This document shows positions 5,799 through 9,419 of a stretch of DNA of 9,419 nt, piece by piece. The translations under genes were made by a program, and so were the position numbers. Location of the stretch: contig JACQRG010000019.1 in NCBI GenBank assembly GCA_016206565.1, forward strand, positions 1 to 9,419. Reading direction: 5' to 3'. The notes beneath the pieces are model-generated. The model was given only the letters and a program-made list of their open reading frames with translations, was not told the DNA's origin and did not search any database. The DNA is from Candidatus Omnitrophota bacterium. Its GTDB lineage: Bacteria; Omnitrophota; Gorgyraeia; Aquiviventales; Aquiviventaceae. Within the stretch, counting starts at the first letter, position 1. Every line of letters begins with the position of its first letter.

Positions 5799-7238
5799 CT
5801 ACAGCAGATTCACGAACGCGGAGCCCCGCGCCCAGCCAATCAGCGCGCTCGGAAAGATCCCCAGCAGCAGCGTCCCGGCCCCGCACACCCCCACCGCCAC
5901 GCGCAGCGGCCAGGCCGGGCGGATCGGCGACGCGCTCTGGGGCTCGACCAGGTACATCAGGCGGATGAGGTTGACGTAGTAGTACAGCGCGACGGCGCTG
6001 TTGAGGATGCCGGCCAGTGCCAGCCAGAGCTGGTCGGCGGCGATGGCCGACCCGAAGATGAGGAACTTGCCCAGGAAGCCCAGCAGCGGCGGGATGCCGG
6101 CGAGCGAGAGCAGGAACACCGCGCACCAGAGTGCTAAGGCCGGCGCGCGGGCAGCCAGGCCCCGGAACGCATCGAGCGACTCGCTGCCGGTGGCGTTCAC
6201 CACGGCGATGGCGCAGGCGAAGATGCCGAGGTTCATGAACAGGTAGGCCGCCAGGTACACCAGCAGGGCGACCAGGCCGACCTGGCTGTTCACCACGAAG
6301 CCGATGAGCACGTAGCCGACCTGGGCGATGGTGGAGTAGGCCAGCAGGCGCTTGATGTTGGACTGGGCGAGTGCTACCAGATTGCCCAGCGTCATCGTCG
6401 CCACCGTCAGGACCACCAGCAGCGGCTGCAGCGCGTCCCACGCCGGGGTCAGCGCGATGACCAGGCGCAACAGCATGGCCATCCCGGCCGCCTTCGGCCC
6501 GACCGAGAGCATCGCCGCGACCGGGATCGGCGCGCCCTCATACGCATCCGGGGTCCAGAAGTGGAACGGGACCATGGAGATCTTGAACGCCAGGCCGGCA
6601 AGCAGCAATGCCGAGGCCATCAGCAGCGCGCCGAACGCCCCGGCCGAGAGCGCGCGGCAGGCTGCCAGCAGCTGCGCGAAGTCCAGCGTGCCGGTCAGCC
6701 CGAAGAGCAGCGAGATGCCGAAGAGCATCAGCCCGGAGGCCAGGGCGCCGAAGAGCAGGTACTTCAGGGACGCCTCGGCCGACCGCGCGTCGTCGAGCAG
6801 GCCGACCAGGGCGTACGAGCTGAGGCTCACCAGCTCCATTCCGACGTAGGCGACCAGCAGGTGGCTCGCCTCGGCCATGAGCATCAGCCCGACTCCGACG
6901 AGCAGCAGCAGGCTGACGTATTCCCCGCGCAGCCAGCCTTCCACCTCGCGCGAGCCGGCGATCATGAGCAGCACGAGCGCGAGCATCCCCACCACTAGCC
7001 AGCGGATGGCGCAGGCCAAGGCGTCGCAGACGATGACACCGAAGAACAGCCCGCCCGCCTGGTCCGTCGGCGCGCCCCGGAGCGCTGCGGCCGCGCCCAG
7101 CACCGCCAGCCACGCGATGGCCATCGCCGGCTGCGCGCGCTTGGTCATGGCACCCGCCACGGCGGCGAGCAACGCGCCGGCGCTTAAGAGCAGCTCCGGC
7201 CACCAGGCGTTGAGGCTTTCGAGCAGGAGGGCGTTCAT
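5799..7238 (-). CDS. nuoN: NADH-quinone oxidoreductase subunit N (complex I)
   Basis: Antiporter-like proton-pumping subunit of the membrane arm of complex I. The 479 residues are the family's usual length, with about 14 hydrophobic helices. Key residues are visible: E135 in GMELVSLSSYALVG, K219 in FKISMVPFHFWTPDAYEGAP, and the broken-helix region SVGPKAAG with K249. Later come QSNIKRLLAYSTIAQVGY and GIPPLLGFLGKF, both typical of NuoN. The start is ATG 7236-7238, forming an ATGA overlap with the nuoM stop and preceded by AAGGCGG; the GTG at 7296-7298 lies inside nuoM and adds an unrelated leader. The stop is TAG at 5799-5801, and the atp promoter follows within 30 bp. NuoN is normally the last gene of nuo operons, as here. 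Confidence 0.97.
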   Translation of the reverse strand: MNALLLESLNAWWPELLLSAGALLAAVAGAMTKRAQPAMAIAWLAVLGAAAALRGAPTDQAGGLFFGVIVCDALACAIRWLVVGMLALVLLMIAGSREVEGWLRGEYVSLLLLVGVGLMLMAEASHLLVAYVGMELVSLSSYALVGLLDDARSAEASLKYLLFGALASGLMLFGISLLFGLTGTLDFAQLLAACRALSAGAFGALLMASALLLAGLAFKISMVPFHFWTPDAYEGAPIPVAAMLSVGPKAAGMAMLLRLVIALTPAWDALQPLLVVLTVATMTLGNLVALAQSNIKRLLAYSTIAQVGYVLIGFVVNSQVGLVALLVYLAAYLFMNLGIFACAIAVVNATGSESLDAFRGLAARAPALALWCAVFLLSLAGIPPLLGFLGKFLIFGSAIAADQLWLALAGILNSAVALYYYVNLIRLMYLVEPQSASPIRPAWPLRVAVGVCGAGTLLLGIFPSALIGWARGSAFVNLL

Positions 7239-8689
7239 CCGCCTTTCACGTGCGCGATGAGCTGCAGCAGGCTGGCCTCCTGCAGGGACATCAGCCACAG
7301 GGGATAGATGCCCACCAGCAGCACCAGGGCGAGCAGCGGGACGAGCGTGGCCAGCTCGCGGGCGGTCATGTCCGGCAGGGCGCGCCAGCGCTCATTCAGG
7401 GGGCCTAAGAGCACCCGCTGCAGCGCCGTGAGGATGTAGGCCGCGGCCCCGACGATGCCCAGCACCGAAACCACGGTTTGCCACTTCCAGACGCCGAAGG
7501 CGCCGGCCAGCGATAGGAACTCCCCGACGAAGCCGCTCAGGCCCGGCAGGCCCAGCGAGGCCATCCCGAAGAACACCAGAAATCCGGCGAACACCGGCAC
7601 CTTGGCACCCAAGCCCCCGAAGGCGTCAAGCTGGCGCGTGTGGGCCCGGTCGTACAGCACCCCGACGAGCAAGAACATGCCGCCGGTGACGATGCCGTGG
7701 CTGAACATCTGCACCAGCGCCCCGTGCATTCCTTCCGGGGTCAAGCTCGCCAACCCCAGCAGCACGAAGCCCATGTGCGAAACGGAGGAGTAGGCCACCA
7801 GCCGCTTGAAATCGGTCTGCGCCAGCGCGACGAACGCGCCGTAGACGATATTGATCGTGCCCAGGACGGCCAGCGCCAGGGCGAACCACCGCGCGCCCTC
7901 CTGAAAGCACGGGTAGCTGATCCGGAAGAACCCGTAGGCCCCCATCTTCAGCAGGACCCCGGCCAGCAGGACGCTGATGGGCGTGGGCGCGTCCACGTGC
8001 GCGTCCGGCAGCCAGGTGTGGAACGGAAACACGGGCACCTTGATGGCGAAGCCGAGGAAGAAGCCGACAAAGAGCAGCTGCTGCAGCGCCGCCGGCAGCG
8101 TGGGTCCGAGCTGTGCGAGCTCCACCAGGTCAAAGGTCTTCAGCGTCGCGTAGAGTGCGAGGATGCCCAGCAGCATGACCAGGCTGCCGGCCAGCGTGTA
8201 GACGAAGAACTTGAACGCCGAGTACTCGCGCCGCCCCCCGCCCCAGATGCCGATGAGAAAGTACATCGGCACCAGCACCAGCTCCCAGAACACGTAAAAG
8301 AGGAACAGGTCGAGCGCGACGAACGTGCCCAGCATGCCCAGCTCGAGCAAGAGGTAGAGGCTGTAGTACTCTTTTTCGCGCTCATGGATCGAGCCGGAGG
8401 CCAGGCACGCGAGAAAGCCCAGCAAGGTCGTGAGCAGCACCAGCGGCAGGCTCAGGCCGTCCACGCCGACATGGTAGAAGATGCGCAGCTGGGGAATCCA
8501 GGGCAGGCGCTCGATGAACTGCAGGCCCGTCGCGCCGGGCTGGAACGCGCCCAGCAGGCCGGCGCTGAAGACCAGTGCCGCGCCGGTCGCCACCAGGCTG
8601 ACGAGCCGAATCAGGCGCGTCGCGCGCTTCGGCAGGGCGAGCACCACCAGCATGCCCACCAAGGGGCAGAGCAGCATCGGAGTCACCAT
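7235..8689 (-). CDS. nuoM: NADH-quinone oxidoreductase subunit M (complex I)
   Basis: Antiporter-like proton-pumping subunit of complex I, lying between L and N in the membrane arm. The 484-residue protein carries the essential glutamate E136 (FWELVLVPMYFLIG), K217 in IKVPVFPFHTWLPDAHVDAP, and K248 in LAGVLLKMGAYGF, matching E144, K234 and K265 of E. coli NuoM. Further family blocks are QTDFKRLVAYSSVSHMGF and MFSHGIVTGGMFLLVG. The start is ATG 8687-8689, with AGAGG (8699-8703) nine bases upstream; TTG 8693-8695 is possible but has poor spacing. It lies 18 bp after nuoL and overlaps nuoN by 4 bp. No residue that matters is missing. Confidence 0.97.
   Translation of the reverse strand: MVTPMLLCPLVGMLVVLALPKRATRLIRLVSLVATGAALVFSAGLLGAFQPGATGLQFIERLPWIPQLRIFYHVGVDGLSLPLVLLTTLLGFLACLASGSIHEREKEYYSLYLLLELGMLGTFVALDLFLFYVFWELVLVPMYFLIGIWGGGRREYSAFKFFVYTLAGSLVMLLGILALYATLKTFDLVELAQLGPTLPAALQQLLFVGFFLGFAIKVPVFPFHTWLPDAHVDAPTPISVLLAGVLLKMGAYGFFRISYPCFQEGARWFALALAVLGTINIVYGAFVALAQTDFKRLVAYSSVSHMGFVLLGLASLTPEGMHGALVQMFSHGIVTGGMFLLVGVLYDRAHTRQLDAFGGLGAKVPVFAGFLVFFGMASLGLPGLSGFVGEFLSLAGAFGVWKWQTVVSVLGIVGAAAYILTALQRVLLGPLNERWRALPDMTARELATLVPLLALVLLVGIYPLWLMSLQEASLLQLIAHVKGG
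7403..7412. repeat. Decamer gcctaagagc, copy 3 (in nuoM)
   Basis: Exact copy of the decamer at 787-796, in the RVLLGPLNE segment of NuoM, again read as CTC TTA GGC. Unlike the other two exact copies it is in a nuo gene, so the motif is not specific to the atp operon. Confidence 0.5.
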
Positions 8690-8707
8690 GAGCAATCGCC
8701 TCTCACG

Positions 8708-9419
8708 TTAGCGCCGCAACGCCAGCGACACGAGCATGACCGCCACCACGGCCGCCAGCAGGTACTGGTGCACGACGCCGGTCTGGATCCAGCGCAGCAC
8801 CCCGCCGCACCAGCGCACCGCCACCGCTATCGCGTTGACCAGCCGGTCCACCACCTGGCGGTCCACCCAATCCTTGGCTTGGCCCACCCACCAGCCGAAC
8901 CCCCCGGCGCCGTCCACCGCGCGGTCAATGACCCGCCCATCGAACCGGGCGAGCCCCTCCCCGAGGCGGACCCAGGGCGCGACGAACAGGCGCGCATAGA
9001 GTTCATCCACGTAGTACTTGTGAAGCGCCCAATCGTAGAGGCGCTGTCCCAGCGGCCGCAGGGCCTGCGGCAGCAGGGTGCGGCGGGCGAACCCCGCGGT
9101 CCAGGCCAGCCACAGCCCAAGACCGAACACCGCCAGGGACCAGCCGAAGATCGCCCAGTCCACGGCATGGTGCCCGTCCTCGCGCAGCAGGCGGAAGAAC
9201 GGGTTATGCAGCCAGGGGGAGCCGCTGAGCCCGGCGCCCAGCGCGCCGAGGGCCAGCACGGCCATCGGCGCGACCATGACCGCCGGCGACTCCCCGGCCC
9301 GCCCATGGTGCTCGCCGGGGCGGGCATGCGGCGCGTCATGTGCGTCTCCGTATGCTGGCCCATGAAAACAGCGGAATTACAGCCGGAAGATGTAGCCGGC
9401 CGTCATCACGGCCCCGGCC
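8708..9419 (-). CDS. nuoL: NADH-quinone oxidoreductase subunit L, C-terminal part, interrupted by an in-frame TAA
   Basis: Distal proton-pumping subunit of complex I; only the last third is in the window. From the right edge the frame reads AGAVMTAGYIFRL, the end of a conserved NuoL membrane helix, then TAA (9377-9379), then continues in the same frame as FRCFHGPAYG, a His-rich hydrophilic loop and GESPAVMVAPMAVLALGAL. Homologues normally have an aromatic or other sense codon at the stop; TAT or TAC (Tyr) is one base away. The first ATG after the stop is at 9275-9277 and would give only 189 residues. Those include membrane helices at about 2-18, 40-62 and 170-187, the KYYVDELYARLF signature of the lateral-helix region (87-98), and two similar segments, FDGRVIDRAVDG (112-123) and VDRQVVDRLVNA (138-149), before LRWIQTGVVHQY. 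Stop TAA at 8708-8710. The family call is firm; whether the internal stop is genuine is open. Confidence 0.93.

Noticed and set aside
9271..9363. Frameshift rather than nonsense change in nuoL
   Set aside because: The other minus-strand frame here (start at 9363) gives no NuoL-like sequence, while the frame containing the TAA reads as NuoL on both sides.
1..9419. Alternative genetic code with TAA and TAG read as amino acids
   Set aside because: TAA ends nuoL, atpH and atpG, and TAG ends nuoN, atpB, atpE and atpA at the expected C termini. The two internal stops would need different amino acids (Lys and probably Tyr), so point errors or mutations explain them better.

Overview
The window is a GC-rich (mid-60s percent by eye), tightly packed bacterial segment in which every gene I can support lies on the minus strand. 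Read in the direction of transcription (right to left) it carries the end of a respiratory complex I (nuo) cluster, nuoL (3' part)-nuoM-nuoN, followed after only 36 bp by an F1Fo ATP synthase operon, atpZ-atpI-atpB-atpE-atpF-atpH-atpA-atpG-atpD. The left end stops inside atpD, so the rest of atpD and any atpC lie outside. The right end stops inside nuoL, so the rest of nuo lies outside.

Layout: 8708-9419 is the NuoL C-terminal part; 7235-8689 is nuoM; 5799-7238 is nuoN, with a 4-bp ATGA overlap with nuoM. The gap at 5763-5798 holds an extended -10 promoter that probably fires the atp operon. Then come the two small assembly/accessory membrane proteins atpZ (5529-5762) and atpI (5228-5536), the Fo genes atpB, atpE and atpF, and the F1 genes atpH, atpA, atpG and atpD. 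Genes overlap or sit within about 20 bp of each other, except for a 68-bp atpA-atpG gap filled partly by a heptamer tandem repeat. No stretch over 300 bases lacks a gene. I see no RNA gene, CRISPR, insertion sequence or convincing terminator.

Together the genes encode both ends of an oxidative phosphorylation chain: the antiporter-like proton-pumping subunits L, M and N of NADH:quinone oxidoreductase make proton motive force, and the ATP synthase spends it. The c subunit lacks the sodium-binding pattern, so the coupling ion is predicted to be H+. The phylum cannot be fixed from these genes alone. The alpha subunit is of the short, Bacillus-like type without the E. coli-type insertion, and the small heptamer repeats suggest a lineage tolerant of short tandem repeats, possibly an uncultured phylum known from metagenomes (inference).

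The oddities are small-scale. Single in-frame stop codons interrupt both atpD (TAG at 66-68) and nuoL (TAA at 9377-9379), each close to a window edge. Heptamer arrays occur inside atpG and between atpA and atpG. AtpA has an 11-residue Pro/Gly/Ala insertion encoded over a hairpin. One decamer occurs three times and carries the rare TTA leucine codon. The GC-rich discriminator and nearly leaderless start of atpZ are also unusual. I did not find a wholly new biological system here: this is core energy metabolism with some curious local features.
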